The notes under the pieces were generated by a model. It ran no database searches. It had not been told where the DNA came from and saw only the letters and a list, made by a program, of their open reading frames with translations. The position numbers and the translations under genes are program-made. This document shows, piece after piece, positions 63,438 through 64,000 of a stretch of 64,000 bases of DNA; position 1 is the stretch's first letter; the number at the start of each line of letters is the position of its first letter. The stretch is taken from contig NZ_CP022989.1 of NCBI RefSeq assembly GCF_002278075.1, positions 3,472,001 through 3,536,000 on the forward strand, written 5' to 3'. The DNA is from Paraburkholderia aromaticivorans. Its GTDB lineage: Bacteria; Pseudomonadota; Gammaproteobacteria; Burkholderiales; Burkholderiaceae.

Positions 63438-64000
63438 CTACTCCCGTTGCCGTACATAACGTCCGGGCGCCGGCTCGATCACCGGGAATTCCGCCGAGCC
63501 TGCAGAGGCCCGCGGCTTCACCTTCTTGCCGCCGTACTGATCGAGCCACGTGGTCCATTCGGGCCACCAGCTGCCAGGCACTTCGGTCGCCTGATCGAGC
63601 CATTCCTCGGCATTCTCCGGCAGCGTTTTGACGTCGCCTTCCAGCATCCAGAAATTGCGTTTCTTCTTCGCGGGCGGATTGATCACGCCCGCGATATGGC
63701 CCGACGCGCCGAGCACGAACTTCAACGGCCCGCTGAGCAGCGGCACCGACGCGTACGCGGTTTGCCACGGCACGATATGGTCTTCGCGAGAACCGTAGAT
63801 GAAGGTGGGCACGTCGATCTTCGACAGATCGATCGGCTCGCCGCAGGTGGTCAACGCACCCGGCTCGCGCAGACGGTTTTCAAGGTACGTGTTGCGCAGA
63901 TACCAGACATACATCGGGCCCGGCAGGTTCGTCGAATCACTGTTCCAGTAGAGCAGGTCGAACGGCACCGGCGTGCGCCCTTTGAGGTAATTGTCGACGA
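63438..64000 (-). CDS. phaC: Class I PHA synthase, C-terminal part (runs off window)
   Basis: This is the last ~187 residues of poly(3-hydroxyalkanoate) polymerase PhaC. The catalytic Asp region is IYGSREDHIVPWQTAY and the catalytic His is in GASGHIAGVINPP. The class I C-terminus includes PEWTTWLDQYGGKKV and ends RYVRQRE. The catalytic Cys and N-terminal half lie beyond base 64000. It is the first gene of phaC-A-B-R. Confidence 0.95.
   Translation of the reverse strand, partial: VDNYLKGRTPVPFDLLYWNSDSTNLPGPMYVWYLRNTYLENRLREPGALTTCGEPIDLSKIDVPTFIYGSREDHIVPWQTAYASVPLLSGPLKFVLGASGHIAGVINPPAKKKRNFWMLEGDVKTLPENAEEWLDQATEVPGSWWPEWTTWLDQYGGKKVKPRASAGSAEFPVIEPAPGRYVRQRE

Overview
This 64 kb window is chromosomal DNA from a high-GC betaproteobacterium of the Burkholderiaceae, most likely Paraburkholderia or Burkholderia. 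The evidence is the phaC-A-B-R order for polyhydroxyalkanoate (PHA) metabolism, a BktB-type thiolase, the adjacent ispD/ispF pair divergent from mfd, OmpR/EnvZ, BamE-like lipoproteins, and hopanoid tailoring genes (hpnI, hpnJ). I see no rRNA, no phage, no intact insertion sequence and no CRISPR array. One intact tRNA gene (Leu, anticodon TAG) is present with a decayed tRNA-Leu(CAG) copy beside it.

Layout. (1) 1-9 kb is an energy-metabolism block: the end of arginine deiminase (arcA), arcB, arcC and an AI-2E/PerM-type permease on the plus strand face fabI, ackA, a phosphate acyltransferase and a PHA-synthase-like DUF3141 protein on the minus strand. Both halves make ATP by substrate-level phosphorylation from carbamoyl phosphate or acetyl phosphate. 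The gene set resembles loci induced at low oxygen in Burkholderia. (2) 9-17 kb holds an outer-membrane protein, hpnJ and hpnI separated by unexplained DNA, two small exported proteins, the tRNA pair and an unusual squalene/phytoene-synthase-like protein. (3) 17-21 kb has the DUF1501/DUF1800 export pair. (4) 21-33 kb is core housekeeping: ompR-envZ, an OxyR-type promoter driving ahpC-ahpD, ispD-ispF, mfd, argE, a threonine/serine dehydratase and mscL. (5) 33-37 kb is a three-gene signalling cassette (histidine kinase, Rcp1-like regulator, hybrid kinase). (6) 37-46 kb has AsmA with a translationally coupled 41-residue membrane peptide, FetAB, an alcohol-dehydrogenase/LysR divergent pair, and two large 8-bp tandem-repeat arrays. 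(7) 46-51 kb is bacterial non-homologous end joining (ligD, ku). (8) 51-64 kb has a cytochrome P450, serB, metC, bktB, a sugar kinase, rimO, dusC and phaR-phaB-phaA-phaC, running off the right edge.

How the parts fit: several systems deal with carbon and redox overflow (arginine fermentation, acetate kinase, PHA synthesis, BktB). Others cover the envelope (hopanoids, AsmA, MscL, OmpR/EnvZ) and stress repair (AhpCD, Mfd, Ku/LigD).

The least explained items are a PhaC-like protein with a Cys nucleophile motif placed with ackA/pta, a squalene-synthase homologue whose Asp-rich motif is replaced, the coupled small protein after AsmA, the decayed tRNA-Leu, a perfect OxyR-type site, an FNR-type palindrome, and the GC-rich tandem arrays. 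All calls were made by reading the sequence; no database search was run.
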